Of a stretch of 64,000 nt of DNA, positions 12,885 through 24,262 are shown piece after piece. Under the pieces are notes generated by a model. That model searched no databases. It saw nothing but the letters and a program-made list of their open reading frames with translations, and had not been told where the DNA came from. This DNA comes from Enoplolaimus lenunculus (Eukaryota > Nematoda > Enoplea > Enoplida > Thoracostomopsidae). The position numbers and the translations under genes are program-made. Position 1 is the stretch's first letter, and every line of letters starts with the position of its first letter. The DNA lies in NCBI GenBank assembly GCA_030248215.1, contig JASANG010002502.1:1-64000 (forward strand), given 5' to 3'.

Positions 12885-13075
12885 CACAACAGAACAGCAA
12901 AACCAAACCAGAACAACGAAAAAAAAAAAACAAGCGACAAAACCCGCAACAGACACCATAGCCAGCAAAGCACAAGCTAACCAAAACACCCGGCAAAGCA
13001 AGAACAAGCAACAGAAAAAAAAAACCAGAAAACCCCAAAACAACACCAAAACCCAAAACACAACATTCGTACTAG
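12885..13075. repeat. A/C-rich low-complexity tract
   Basis: Almost free of T and G: runs of AAAACC, ACAACA and poly-A for about 190 bp directly after a SINE and a short tRNA-like box B (GTTCGATTCCCGC, 12829-12841). It probably grew from a SINE tail. The long minus-strand open frame here is only a product of the biased composition. Confidence 0.7.
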
Positions 13076-13800
13076 AATCATCAATCAAATCCTAAAGTGC
13101 ATCCGGCATATCTGCATTTGCCACAATTTTATACGCCAAAACATAAAAATTTACTCTTTGAGCGAAACATATAATAGGTGACACTACCGTGTCCCTATGA
13201 TTTGTCCAGAACGACACTTTTGCAAAAACCTATGTGTTTGGATTGCGTTTCAGAACAACTGTAAAAAGTCAAAGCGGGCGTTGAAAAGAAAAGTATTATT
13301 GTTATAAAACAGTGATTAGGGTGTTTATATAAAAGTAGTGAAATACTAGTTTCGTAAAGAAATGACTTCCAGGTCAAAATAAGTCTAATGCGCCGTTCAA
13401 AATATAAAATTTCTTCCGGGCAACAAAATGTGTCGCAGCCCTGGGTTAAGGCACCTGTTAACACGGTTGGTGAGGCTCGGTGCGGTAGGTGCGACAATTT
13501 TTGGCACCTGCTGCCACCCGTTAACAGTATCTCAACGAGAAATTTCGGTTGCTACTATCTCGACAAGTGTCACAAATTCCTCTGTGACAACCGTTGGGAT
13601 ATGGTCAACATCAACACTTTGAAAACCTCAAAACTCATACACAAACACAATACACACGAGTGTACGTACGATTGCGTGTAAATATTTAGTTAAATGTACT
13701 TATATATAGCAACGCAACAAGATTGTTGCGTTAAATATTGATGATGGGATGATTCTAATCTGTTACAATACAGACGGCTGGTTGCAGATTTAGTAATGAA
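13076..13800. other. No gene recognised
   Basis: An open stretch at 13388-13681 has no recognisable domain and no clear splice signals. Nothing else is supported here. Confidence 0.5.
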
Positions 13801-14144
13801 CAATGGCGGATCCACTGGGGGTCACCCCGGCGGTCGCCTCCCCAACAGCATCTCGCCAAAAATTATATAGTGTTCATTGCTGTTCTACGCTGTCTATTTC
13901 TCTGTTTTATACACAATAATAAGCACGCTTTAAAGTTTCTTGGCCCTGGAGTCATTTTTATGCGCTACAATTAGGGATAATAGACATTTATGGACTCTAA
14001 ACAAGGGTTTACGGATTCTTATGAGGGATACGGACTCTTGGGGAACCCCCTCTTATTTGGGTCACTACAGTATGGGTCCAAAATAAGGTTATTACCTTTG
14101 AAATTTTGGCCCCCCCCCATTTTGAGATACTGGATCCGCCACTG
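13801..14144. mobile_element. hAT-type MITE, family A, with 8-bp target duplication
   Basis: Ends CAATGGCGGATCCA... and ...TGGATCCGCCACTG are inverted repeats, and the element is flanked by the perfect 8-bp direct repeat GTAATGAA (13793-13800 and 14145-14152). An 8-bp duplication and a CAGTGGCGGATCC-type terminus are typical of hAT elements. There is no transposase frame in its 344 bp. A second, decayed copy in the opposite orientation lies near 26645-26870. Confidence 0.9.
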
Positions 14145-14152
14145 GTAATGAA

Positions 14153-15430
14153 ATCTAAAAAATACAATGCACAGCAATATAGGATTTGTTAACGTCAGTT
14201 TATTTCAAAGTCTTAAGGTCTCGCTGTCTCAGAATAATGTTAAACGCTGGGGTATATAATGACTGTGTACACTTATCCGCCAGCCAATAGCATCAATAGT
14301 TGTATAAAATTTGTATTATATCCCAAATGTTTTTAAATATCTGTTTTGGATTCAAAAGGCTGATTCAGAAATTTATTACTTGCAATGTTTCGCGCCTGCA
14401 TTTTTAACTTATGATTATGTGAAAGTCCATTGGATGTGAGATCAAGGGTGTACATTGCAGCTAAGAGATCGGGATTTGTCTTGGTTTTTACTGTTTGGTA
14501 TAGGGTAATGAGTACAGAAGCTAAAACGTCAAGTGAAATATTAAACAGAATAAGCTATCCAGCGTAAAGCAACATTGAAGATACAAACCAAAAACACGTA
14601 GAAAACAGACACGTAATATCAAACTATTTTCGCGCCAAAAATTTGAATTTAAATGGAAAGAAACAACATTAAACTATCTAACACCAGCACAAGTATCTAA
14701 TGGACGCTGAGTATAAAATTAAGTAAAACAATGCTTAAAATTGTTTAAAGTAAAACTTTAATGGATGAATATATTTAAGCGAAGGTTTGTTAACTATTAA
14801 GTAAAAAAATCTGCTACTTATTTAGTAGTAAAACTACAAAAAAATCAGCTTAAAGCACAATGTTTTTAAAGAGTAATGGTATTAATCCAAACCCCAGATG
14901 CTGTCGTTGGCAGTTTACGTTTGTACACCAAGCACAGCTGCTCGATTCCAAATTTGTAAGAACGGTCTCTAAACTTCTGCAATTGAAAGGTAACAAAAAC
15001 ACTGAAGACAAACAGCTTTACAAACAATATACCCGAAGAACCCAAATATATTGTACACAAAAATCATCAACAATTTTATAGTTCAATATTTTGACTGAGC
15101 TTTGAATTCAAAATTTCTTTTCGTCACCTCCAACAACTTTTAGTGGTGGGTGAAACAATGCAAAACATTCTAAAAAATTTTACACAATAGCATATCGGAT
15201 ATTCGGCGGATATCCGGATATCCGGATACATATTTCATATCGGATACAATCTGGACAATTTTTACATCTTGAAACCCGGATATCCGAAAAGTCGATGCAT
15301 CAATAGTTAATATGTCATTGTCTGAACCTTTAAACAAATGAACTTGGTCTATAAGTGTCAATATTTTCTTGTTCTGACCACTTTATCAGGAACGGACAAT
15401 GCAAAGAATAGGGGCGTATTAACAGTATAT
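14153..15430. other. AT-rich spacer with a GATATCCGG-rich fragment
   Basis: No gene recognised. About 15190-15300 is dense in GGATATCCGGATA motifs, the same kind of sequence as near 59998-60085 and 38208-38225, and is probably a remnant of a MITE whose ends are built from these quasi-palindromes. Confidence 0.5.
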
Positions 15431-15439
15431 AAGCATATT

Positions 15440-16100
15440 CCTAAGTCCAAGCCTAAGCCTAAGCCTGTTTAAGCGAACGAATAAGCATATTCCAAAGCCT
15501 TGTCTATAAGCCTAAGCCAAGCAAAAATTTTGTGTAAAGACCACAGTAAAACGTTCCGATCCTTATCTTTATATGGGGCTAAGGAACTGTTGTTGTCACT
15601 AGACTGCCTGTGCCCTGTGCTGCACTGAATATCCCAAGTTCGTCGAAAGGGACTTAAATTTTTACCTGCTATATGTGCGTAGTAATTGTGTGTACACATT
15701 GCATCCATGTGTGCGTTTATTTGTACATTAGCTTCAGACTATTTTATTGCTTAGGCTTAGGCTTAGTATTAAGCTTTAGGCTTTGTCTCTTGCTTCTAGC
15801 TTGAATGTGTATGTCGACGGTATTCCCGAAGGAGTGATTAGAATGTTTTTATATCTGCGTGAATATTTTTTCGTGGAATGCCCTTTAGCACAGTCTTGCA
15901 AGTTCACTTTAAAGCACAGAGTATGCACAAAATTTATTGTTTGTTAGAAAAATACTTAGCTAGTTCTTCAACTTTAACGTTCTAGTCTTGTGGTGTTATG
16001 CAAAAATTTATACACACATACAGGTTTTGTAGCGAAGGTTTAGACTTATCTTTGCGCAGAGGTTTAGGCTTAGGTTTATGATTAAGAATACGCTAAGTAT
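15440..16100. repeat. Degenerate TTAGGC/TTAGGT-rich repeats
   Basis: Short runs of AAGCCTAAGCCTAAGCC (near 15450) and, in the opposite sense, GGCTTAGGCTTAG (near 15752 and 16060) recur in this stretch, and again near 22945-23105, 26590-26640, 28070-28100 and 38470-38530. No long uninterrupted array is present. They look like a component of dispersed elements instead of a telomere. Confidence 0.5.
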
Positions 16101-16127
16101 TACGATGATTCGTCGCTCGACAACTAG

Positions 16128-17233
16128 GGATGTGCCGATACTCAAATTTTTGCTGATGTTTATACTTGTCGGATTTTCAAGTAAACAGCTAGTTTGGTAT
16201 CTATGATACGAGCTTAATCGCTCTTCCTTAACTGCACGGCCAAGCAGCACAATTCTGCGTTATGAGCGGATATAATTCCGGCACCAACGCCCCTGTCGAA
16301 CGCACTGTTTAAATACCATGGAACCCGGCGTCCAACGCACCGGGCCCAATTATAGCTGAGCTAGATTGAGGTTGATGGAAGAACAAAGCAATGTTTCGCT
16401 GTATTTTGGACTAAATGTAAATGTTTGAACCACGGAACATTCTGTACTAGTTTACTTCCTTCAACACTATGACTTTAAATAGAAGTCTCAAGTTTCCTCA
16501 AAGCGATTATTTTACTACATTGTGACATGGATGGCTTAGGTTTAGGTTTACGCATCAGCTTAGGCATTGGCGTGTAGAAGTAAAAAATTAATAAATTTGC
16601 ACAACACAAACAAAGTTAATGAGGTTTTTAGAGTTGATCAGCAACTAAAGTTTTCGTCACTGGCACTGACGGTCGCATATAATCCGCTTGGGCTCAGTTT
16701 CATATCGTCTGTTATAATTAGAGTTGGAGATGGTTTTGTGAAGGTTTTCAAACGTTGCGTTTGTGCCATTATTTCTAAGTGATGAATAAACTGAAAGAAT
16801 TAAACGGCAATTCTGAGTAGGTAAAAATATATATTCAAAACTTTTGTTAGAAAAATTGTTTTTATTTTGGCGACGGTTAAAAATTGACCGAGAGCGAGAC
16901 CGCGCATCCCTGCGCAACTGTGAGTTGCACTGCTATCAATTTCACTCATTAGCGGATATCCATGGGCCTAATCAGGAAAACTGTTATTTCTCTTGCGATT
17001 GTCCTTGAAAAAATTAATTAAAAGCATCTTTCTCAAAAATTATAGTCTTATTTATTTGTTAGGATTTGAATCTTCATAGTTCTAACGTATCCTAGCTGTT
17101 CATTAAACATAGTGTATTATACTTGGAATAGGTATCAGCATCGGTAAATCTTCAAAATAATCGGTATATATGTATCGGCATCGGGAGAAATTTTGGTATC
17201 GGCACGGGAGAAATTTTGGTATCGGCACATCCC
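16128..17233. mobile_element. Non-autonomous element with AGGGATGTGCCGATA ends
   Basis: Left end AGGGATGTGCCGATACT near 16128 and right end GTATCGGCACATCCCT near 17218-17233 are inverted repeats about 15 bp long. Near the right end, TCGGCATCGG-type repeats become dense. There is no transposase frame. The terminus resembles those of hAT-type MITEs, but no clean 8-bp duplication is visible, so the superfamily is inference. Confidence 0.6.
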
Positions 17234-17553
17234 TAAACAAACAATACGTATAAAAATGAGATAGAGAAAGTTGTGTTTGATTCAGTTACAGTTATTTTTA
17301 AGTTTTAGCACTAATGTCTTTTGATCAAGGGCCGTGCGGCTGAAATTCGTAAGCGTGTATATGTGCTCGAAAGCGTAATGTAATAGTTGTAATGTGAAAC
17401 TTAAATCGGCCGACTGTAAACGGCACAAATTACAAGTAGATATGACACGTAACACTTTATTACGTGTGGAAATAGGATTCCTAGCCTAAAACATGTAGAA
17501 TCCAAATTAAACCAATTTTCGGTTTTTAAATACGAAAATTATCTTTTGTACTA

Positions 17554-18290
17554 GGGATGTGCCGATTAGTCGGCATCGGTAACATTCGGCACTTTTTGTA
17601 ACTATCGGCATCGGCATGGCAAAAAATTGCCGATGCTTTGCTGCTACATTTTTCACATACCAGTCAGTTACAATGATATTGATTTCACTTCTTTGCGCAT
17701 ATCACTGTGTCTGGTCAGGGAACTGTTACGTATCTCTTGCGTTTGCTTGTAAAAATAATTTAAATTAACTATTCTCTTAAAATTATAATAGTTTACGGTG
17801 GTTAGGATTTAAGTCTTCACATAATGGTGGGATGTATTAAATAGAGATGTACCGGATTAATCGGCAACGGCACCTGTAATAATCGGCACTTTGCAGTTAC
17901 TTTTTGTGCAGAACCGTCAGTTGGAATGCTAGCAATTTCATTTCTGGGCGCATATGAGTTTGTCTGGTCAGGGAAACTGTATCTCTCTTGCGTTTGTGTT
18001 TGAAAACTAGTTGAAGTGAACCGTTGTTGTAAAATTATAATCGTTTATAATGGTTAGGATTTAAGTCTTCGCATAATAATGTTATGTAATATCCGATTTG
18101 TTTATTAAGCATGGTGTACTAAACTTGGAATCGACATGGGCAAAATTTCAAAATAAGAATCGGCTTCGGCAAAATTTTGCTATCGGCCATCCCTAGTATA
18201 ATCCTATCTGTTCTCTAAGCATAGTGTACTAAAGTTAGAATCGGCATTGGTATCGGAATCTGCAAAAAGTTTGGTATCATTACATACTTA
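17554..18290. mobile_element. Nested/tandem copies of the GGGATGTGCCGAT element
   Basis: Left end CTAGGGATGTGCCGATT at about 17553 and right end CGGCCATCCCTAG at about 18186-18197. A second left end (AGATGTACCGGATTAATCGG) occurs inside near 17846, and a partly repeated right portion follows at 18200-18285. The layout suggests one copy inserted into another, or a tandem pair with a truncated first member. It is non-coding. Confidence 0.55.
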
Positions 18291-18587
18291 CGTTATATAT
18301 ACTACTCTCGAAATTATGCCGAAACTAGAGTTGCCCCGGTGGTTTGGTACCGAGACCAGAAGTTGAGGATTCAGCAAATGTATAACTGAGTTGTTGAAGT
18401 AACTGATGGTTGATGAATAACATTTTTCTGCGCAATTATGAAATTTTTTAGTTACGCAAACACAATAATTACAAGCAGATGTGCTGATAAAAGTAAAAAA
18501 AAACGGTGAAAAACGCAAAAACTACGGAAAAAGCATTAGGAATAATTTATTTTCAAAATTTTACTTTTTTCGGTGATGTAAACCATT

Positions 18588-18847
18588 TCAGTCTGCAACT
18601 TCCAGCTGATCATAATTGTCTTCATTAGTACCGTAGCTGACTTCGTCGTCCAAATCAACAGCAACCGGTGCTTGCGCTTGTTGCTTTAGTTTTTTGAGAT
18701 GATCTGTTTGCTGTTCTAAGTTTCGAATCTGCCTATCTAGTAGTTTTGTTGCCTTGAGTAGTCAGCTGAACGTTTTTTGAGTTCCGTTTCCTGGCTATGA
18801 ATATTATGTTCGGCTAGAGATTTGAAATCATCTCCATAACAGGCCAT
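18588..18847 (-). pseudogene. Small coiled-coil protein ORF with one frameshift
   Basis: The minus strand begins ATG (18847-18845) and encodes MACYGDDFKSLAEHN then a lysine/glutamate-rich segment. After about 32 codons the frame is lost, and the next frame continues in the same style (LLDRQIRNLEQQTDHLKKL, then an acidic tail ending QLEVAD) to a TGA at 18590-18588. The total is 260 bp, one base short of a multiple of three, as expected for a single lost base. An AATAAA lies about 40 bp downstream on the same strand. Without introns and with a frameshift it looks like a processed pseudogene, though a sequencing error would give the same picture. The family is not recognised; the helical middle suggests a coiled coil. 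Confidence 0.5.
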
Positions 18848-19213
18848 TATAATTACTTGAATTTAGTACTATAAGTTTCCTGAAACCGTGTTACTATGAA
18901 TAGTAATTGCTGTCGGCAATCACCACTCATAGAAAATAATCGAGCGTTCCTGGACTGGTGACTACAGTCCAAGAACGTCCGAAGAGACACCCTTTAGCCG
19001 CTAGTCGGGGGATAAGTGGATACGTGCACGTTTTTTATAGCGCACTCATTATCTTAAGTCTCTGTTTCAGAGAAACTTGAAATAAAAAATTGACCGATAC
19101 CTAGACTTTTCTTGGGTGGTCTCACTAGTCAGGTCTCATTTTTTAACCTAGGCCGCCCATACCTGCCTACAACTGCAGGCATGTAACGTTACTTTAATGA
19201 ATCAAATTATCTA

Positions 19214-19549
19214 CTAAACTAAACTAGGTGGTGGAAGTGTTTGCGCGATTTTGTTAGGATAATTGTTGGCGGTTATCGGTGCTTTAGAATCCTTGTCATG
19301 TGCTTTCACTTTTTTTACCATTCTTAAACATTCATTCACATTCCGACCAAATCCTATGTCATCTTTGTAATGTGCTTTATTTTTATTGGTATCAATTCCT
19401 CCATTTCTGACTATTTTCTGTGCGCTCAGTACAATGAGCTTCTCCTTTTCTTCCAATTCAGTTACAATTGCCCTGTTTTGCCATTTCTTATTTGTCGTAA
19501 TTTTTGTGATCTTGTATTTTATGTCTTTTCATGTTTTCAGGCGCGACAT
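19214..19549 (-). pseudogene. Lysine-rich small ORF, interrupted near its start
   Basis: Read on the minus strand, ATG at 19549-19547 gives MSRLKT, an in-frame TGA, and then about 104 open codons (KKWQNRAIVTELEEKEKL..., ending LPPPSLV) to a TAG at 19216-19214. Alternatively the long part is a terminal exon using the AG acceptor next to 19524. The segment NRAIVTELEEKEKL recalls the NRVAILAELDKEKRKL core of the SOSS complex subunit INIP, but the rest does not match, so this is a weak suggestion. It is divergently arranged with NCBP2, whose start codon is about 310 bp away. Confidence 0.35.
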
Positions 19550-19855
19550 ATATACTAATATTCGGGTGCTTATGCTCATTTCATTTCGCACCTCGATTTC
19601 TGTCAAATTTCAACCGTTATGCTTAATTTTCTGCGTAGTTTCTCTGTTGTTGCAGTATTGCGCGTATTAAGTTGTTGCGTAGGCAACTGAATTAGGTGAT
19701 TTTCTTCCTTTTATTACACGAAAATGTTTGCATATAACAGTTCAGGTAACATATATAAGTTAGTACGCATACGAGCGAAATTTATTAATGTTCTAATTAT
19801 TACATAATCAATTTGTTCCCGTGTGCTATTATTCTCCGTATCCGTGACGGTGAGC

Positions 19856-20362
19856 ATGGCTTTATCGAAACAGCCAAAGCTTGCAGTCACGCTGAAGCGA
19901 AAACACAACAACAGTATCGCATTAAGTGCGTATCGCGATGCTCGTTTTGCTGGCTCCCTTAAGCAACAAGAGAATTGTTTGAAAACAAGTACAACACTGT
20001 ATATTGGCAATTTGTCATTTTTTTCAACCGAAGAACAAATACACGAGTTGTTTACTCGTGCCGGAGAAATCAAGCGTATAATCATGGGTCTTGATCGTTT
20101 TCGCAAAACGCCGTGTGGGTTTTGTTTCGTGGAATATTATACGCGACCAGATGCAGAGAATGCTGTCCGGTATATTAATGGAACACGCCTGGATGATAGA
20201 GTAATTAGAACTGACTGGGACGCAGGATTTGTAGAGGGTCGGCAGTACGGCCGTGGTAGAAGCGGCGGACAGGTTCGTGATGAGTTCCGAAAGGACTTTG
20301 ACGCAGGCAGAGGAGGATGGGGTAAAATTATTGCGCAAAGGAACGAAAGAAATGATAATTGA
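19856..20362 (+). CDS. NCBP2: Nuclear cap-binding protein subunit 2 (CBP20), intronless
   Basis: Encodes a 168-residue protein that, with NCBP1, binds the 7-methylguanosine cap of nuclear RNA polymerase II transcripts and supports splicing, 3' processing and export. The single RRM is complete: RNP2 LYIGNLSF (about residues 44-51) and RNP1 GFCFVEYY (about 83-90). The aromatic cap-stacking tyrosines are present in SAYRDARF and TLYIGNL. The C-terminal cap-binding extension [16 protein letters not shown] is essentially identical to the animal consensus. The start is the ATG at 19856 (context GAGCATGG); the frame stays open for 11 codons upstream without an ATG. The N-terminus is about ten residues longer than human. 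No intron interrupts it, unlike NCBP2 in many animals, so it is either an intron-less native gene or an intact retrocopy. A Tc1-like MITE follows 110 bp after the stop. Confidence 0.95.
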   Translation: MALSKQPKLAVTLKRKHNNSIALSAYRDARFAGSLKQQENCLKTSTTLYIGNLSFFSTEEQIHELFTRAGEIKRIIMGLDRFRKTPCGFCFVEYYTRPDAENAVRYINGTRLDDRVIRTDWDAGFVEGRQYGRGRSGGQVRDEFRKDFDAGRGGWGKIIAQRNERNDN

Positions 20363-20471
20363 TTTGATACAATGAGTAGACAGTGTGAAACGTACTGACA
20401 TTAACTTCAATAGACTGTCTAAACTCTGGGTACGAGATCAATGTATGTTTAGTTATTAAGTGTGGGATGTA

Positions 20472-20865
20472 CAGTCACGGACAGAATTAAGTGCAACCGC
20501 GGTCGCTACCCAAACGCGGTTCGAATCGCGATCGCTCGCGGACGCAATCGCGATCGTTCTCAACCGCAATTTACGTGGACGCAAAAACCGCGACTGCGAC
20601 CGCGGTTCAAACCGCGACTGCGGTTCAAACCACGACTGCGACCGCGGTTCAAACCGCAACTGCGACCGCGGTTCAAACCGCGACTGCGACCGCGGTTCAA
20701 ACTGCGACTCCGACCGCGGTTCAAGCCGCGACTGCGGACGCAATTAAAATCGCGTCTCAAACCGCGTTTGAGACGTGATCGCTGAAACACTCAGACGCGG
20801 CTACAAAACCGCAACCGCAGTGGACGTAATCGCGGTTTCTGCGCACTTAATTCTGTCCGTGACTG
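20472..20865. mobile_element. Tc1/mariner-type MITE with CpG-rich minisatellite core
   Basis: Begins CAGTCACGGACAGAATTAAG and ends with its reverse complement (CTTAATTCTGTCCGTGACTG), giving terminal inverted repeats of about 23 bp, flanked by TA on both sides (20470-20471 and 20866-20867). A TA duplication and CAGT-type ends fit Tc1/mariner. Between about 20590 and 20730 a 24-bp unit (CGACTGCGACCGCGGTTCAA plus four bases) is repeated about five times, with one 18-bp variant. The core is far richer in CpG than the surrounding DNA. It opens spurious frames in all phases but has no transposase. Confidence 0.85.
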
Positions 20866-20869
20866 TATG

Positions 20870-22855
20870 TGTGATATGGCTTCCTTTCTTCCCAAAATTT
20901 TATGCCCACTCAGCTAAGACTAGCGGCACAACCAAATAACGAACATTTTGATGGAAAATCTAGGCATATTTTCGTCACGCAGTTCACAAATATATAGTCA
21001 CGCACGAGTCAAATTTATTTAATTTGATCAACCGTGTGAATAGAATAATTTTGCGGAAGACTATGTTTAAGTTGGTGCCGCGAGTAAACTATAAAAGTTT
21101 GCCAGAAGTGACGAACCGGAGGCAGGCCACGTTGTTGACGATGATCATGAATATTCAGCTTCCCGATTAAGAAGCTGGGTCATCATAAGTGGCAGTTGAA
21201 CTATCTTTTGGTTTTGTTTGTTTAATCATCGTACTGCACGGATTGTCAGTTGTTGTGTACGGTGTAACCTTCGTGCTTTGAACTGTGCTTTCCTCTGTGC
21301 AGCGTTTGCATCAACAAAATACGCTTTTAAGGTTAAGAGGTTGTTAGTACACTATCTAGGGAGACTCCTGCTACCGTGTGTATACATTGAGACTCCTGCT
21401 ACCGTGTGTATACATTGGGATCAGCCACGAACAGAACAGGGCTGCGGCGTAAAAATAAGATATTATACGTACTTAGTGTGCACATACGTATTTGAAAGCG
21501 ACATATATTTAACAACGAGGAACCAGCATGGTAACATAGTTTCGAATTTGGCATAAATTTGGGGTTCGGATTCGGTTGTAAAAAGCCGAATCCAACGACG
21601 TTCGGCAACATTAATTTTCAGGGTTCCAGCAGGAACTAGATTTTGAAAAACCGGCACAGGAATAGGAATTGAATTTGTTTGCTGGAACAGAACAGGAATT
21701 TGAAGTAATTTTTATCGTTTTACTGATGGGTTTTTTAGAAAATGTGTCAAAAATGGTTTAAGCGAATTTTCAGCTATTTCATCATCAAGCTTTGCGAAAA
21801 TACATCAGAAACAGTTTAGTAGCAAAATTAAACTAATTGCAAAAACACTCATTCGTAAAGCATACAATTCATTGTTTTTGCAATTGTGTTCGTTTGGTTG
21901 TTAACTCGCTATCTTTTTATTAAATTTGTTGCTATTATCTATCTTGGACGTTATTTTTCTTTATAGTGATAATTTGTTGAAAATAATTACCTCATTTGTT
22001 CAAAAGAATGTCATATCTAAAATCCCAACTACACGTTCCGTATCCGGATTTCTGTAGTAGGGGAAGCGGGGCACCCACATTCGAACTCCCCACATTTTAC
22101 AGGACCCTGCAAACATAAACTACAATTTTCATATTTTTAAGTAAAATTTGCACACAGGGATGAATTGTTAGTCTATGGCTTCTCAACCGCAATTTCTACC
22201 TATATTTGTGGTAGATACGTACCTAGCAAGCGCGAGAGGGTAAAACACGAGTTTCAGTACTCTCGCTACTACCACGTTTGAGGAGCGGACATGCATCACA
22301 AGTAAACTTCAATGTTTGAAAATTATTTCTGAACTTGATATCCTAACTAATTTTCTTTAAAATTGGCAACTATTGCCAAAATTTTCAATTTGTATCATAA
22401 GTACTGTATAATTTATCATTTGCAGCTGCTGCACTAGTTTCAGGATTTTGACATTCTAAATGGTGTGTTTAAACCATTAATAGTGAGCGTCCAACAAGGA
22501 ATTTTTCGCAACTGCATTTTTGTTTTCCCGTATTTTATAATTCCGGTTGCACCCTGGTTATGGATTAATTGGGAGGGGTCATGAAAAGACCAAATATGTA
22601 GGGTGTTCAAAATCGAAACATTTTAGCAAGAACTTGCTGCGAATAGGGAGACCGAAAAAATTGTATTCGCGCAGAATCAAACAACACGGAAGTCCCAATC
22701 GTGGAACCTGAGTGTTGCATTTAAACGCTATAATATTCCCCCGTCAGAAATTTTTTGTGCTAAATGGGCAAGGTAACTAACTACCTTCAATTTCTCCCCC
22801 TCAAAAAATTTTTTGTAAAAAATGATAAGGTGTATCCTGAGCCAGGCCCATGTAA
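20870..22855. other. Gene-poor spacer
   Basis: No gene supported. A 28-bp piece (GAGACTCCTGCTACCGTGTG...) is doubled at about 21362-21418. Near 21610-21680 there is GGTTCCAGCAGGAACT-type sequence resembling ends of the hAT-like MITEs, but no complete element. Confidence 0.5.
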
Positions 22856-22857
22856 AG

Positions 22858-23107
22858 ATAAGGGCCGGAACATTTTCTGTGGGACTATGAAAGAGTAACA
22901 TTAGCTTAACACTAATTTTATTGCTAGGCTTAGGAATTTGCTCATTCGTACGCTTAGGTTTAGGCTTAGGCTTTAGGAATAGGCTTTGGTAAAACATAGA
23001 TTAAATCTTAAATGACCCTCAAGCTAAATCTTGGGTTGGGCTTTAGGCTTATGCTTTTGGACCAGGCTTAGGCTTTTGGACCAGGCTTAGGCTGAGGCTT
23101 AGGCTTA
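22858..23107. mobile_element. Dispersed repeat with GGGCGGAAC head and TTAGGC-like tail
   Basis: The head AGGGCCGGAACATTTTCTG followed by GGGACTATGAAAGAGTAA and a TTAGGCTTTAGG-rich tail matches the starts of two other stretches, near 26558 (AGGGGCGGAACGTTCTT) and near 28037 (AGGGGCGGAACGTGTTCTT). All three have the same orientation and are followed by GCTTTAGGCTAATTTT-type sequence. The family is unassigned. Confidence 0.5.
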
Positions 23108-23644
23108 CTGGGTCGTTTTGGTTATCCCCACCAGCCCGCGTTTGCCCAAAAATGATTAGATTTTGAAATATTTTGCATATTTCAGCTTCTCATGACCTCC
23201 CATGCTCATTCCACGCCCAAATTTGGATTTTTGAAAAATTCGATTTTTAAGGTCCTGAGGTCCCCCCTTTGAAATCGAAAATTTTTTGCCGACAATTTTA
23301 AAATTTTTTACATCATTCAACGCAGTTTTACGCGCTGAGTCGAATGGTGTTAATTTCCTCGCGGTTACCCTAACGGTTCGTAAGTTAGACAAATATATGC
23401 GCTATACGCGCCTCTGGCCAGTTTCCAATAAGTGTATAACTCTGTACAACAGTAAACAAACGTACGTAATTCTAAGTTAAGCAGTACCATATAGAGCCCT
23501 TCACGAAAATTTTGATGCGGATGCGGTGGGGCTCGAACCCACGACGTATACACAAGTGTTTATGTATGTATACGTTACAGCAATATCACGTATATATACT
23601 TTACGCTGTGTTGTATAAGTAGGTTTTTATTTATTACGGTTGTT

Positions 23645-23738
23645 TTAGATACTGAGCTTCGCTGCCACCTATACCGGTGCCCGGAATGCAAGACGGTGAC
23701 CTGGACTCAGCTGCGCAACCCAACTAAAAACCTGAAAG
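23645..23738 (+). other. Exon-like segment with a zinc-ribbon-like motif
   Basis: A good acceptor (TTGTTTTAG) and a strong donor (GTAAGTAA) bracket an open segment reading RCHLYRCPECKTVTWTQ. CxxC pairs of this type occur at the N-terminus of ISXO2/IS1595-like transposases, yet the recognisable catalytic part of this element is on the opposite strand. Either the piece is coincidental or the element has been rearranged. Confidence 0.3.
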
Positions 23739-23884
23739 TAAGTAATACCGTTTTCAAACTCATACCTTTGAAAAATCTAAAACCAAAATTTTATAATTAA
23801 AATAATGTAAACCTCACCATAAATTTTAACCAGGCGGCCAGAACACAGCAATGTCTTCGAGGATTGCTTCGAATGGATTTCAGT

Positions 23885-24262
23885 TGTTTAGTTGTCAGCG
23901 CCACATAAACTCGCACAAGTAGGAGTCGATCATCTGCCGGTTTGTTCCACATTGGTGCTGGAATTGTCCTGTTGCAGTGATATCCTGGTAGACCGCCCTC
24001 TGTCTGACATAATCGTGGTGCCCTGCAATATAGATTGCTGAATAATGGGCATCAAGGTGGCAGCAGACCTATCGGGGACTGTGTACAGAAAACACTCTTT
24101 TGTTTCCCGACAGTAGCCCTCGAACACCCACTGTTGAGGATACGTCCGACCCTCGGGGTTTTTTCTTCTCAACAAGATACTTTTGCCTATTTTCACAGTC
24201 AAACCAAGACCTCCAATGGCGATTGCGATTGGATTGTGAAGGAACCGCCTGGCGCAAACCTC
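23885..24262 (-). pseudogene. ISXO2-like (Merlin) transposase, decayed
   Basis: The minus strand encodes GLTVKIGKSILLRRKN, then GRTYPQQWVFEGYCRETKE, then YTVPDRSAATLMPIIQQSI and GTTIMSD, closely following the core of ISXO2-like DDE transposases. In a different frame further on, IDSYLCEFMWR matches the C-terminal signature. The usual first catalytic motif (EIDES) reads KIGKS, so the first acidic residue is missing, and the C-terminal part is frameshifted. The piece covers only the middle and end of a normal transposase of about 300 residues. Confidence 0.8.

Noticed and set aside
12811-13088. Hydrophobic membrane-protein-like ORF on the minus strand
   Set aside because: It is a translation of the A/C-rich low-complexity tract.
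19714-20410. Minus-strand ORFs over NCBP2
   Set aside because: They are antisense shadows of the NCBP2 coding frame.
20460-20790. Arginine-rich overlapping frames as a protein gene
   Set aside because: They come from the 24-bp GC-rich minisatellite, which is open in several frames on both strands at once and lies inside a TA-flanked MITE.
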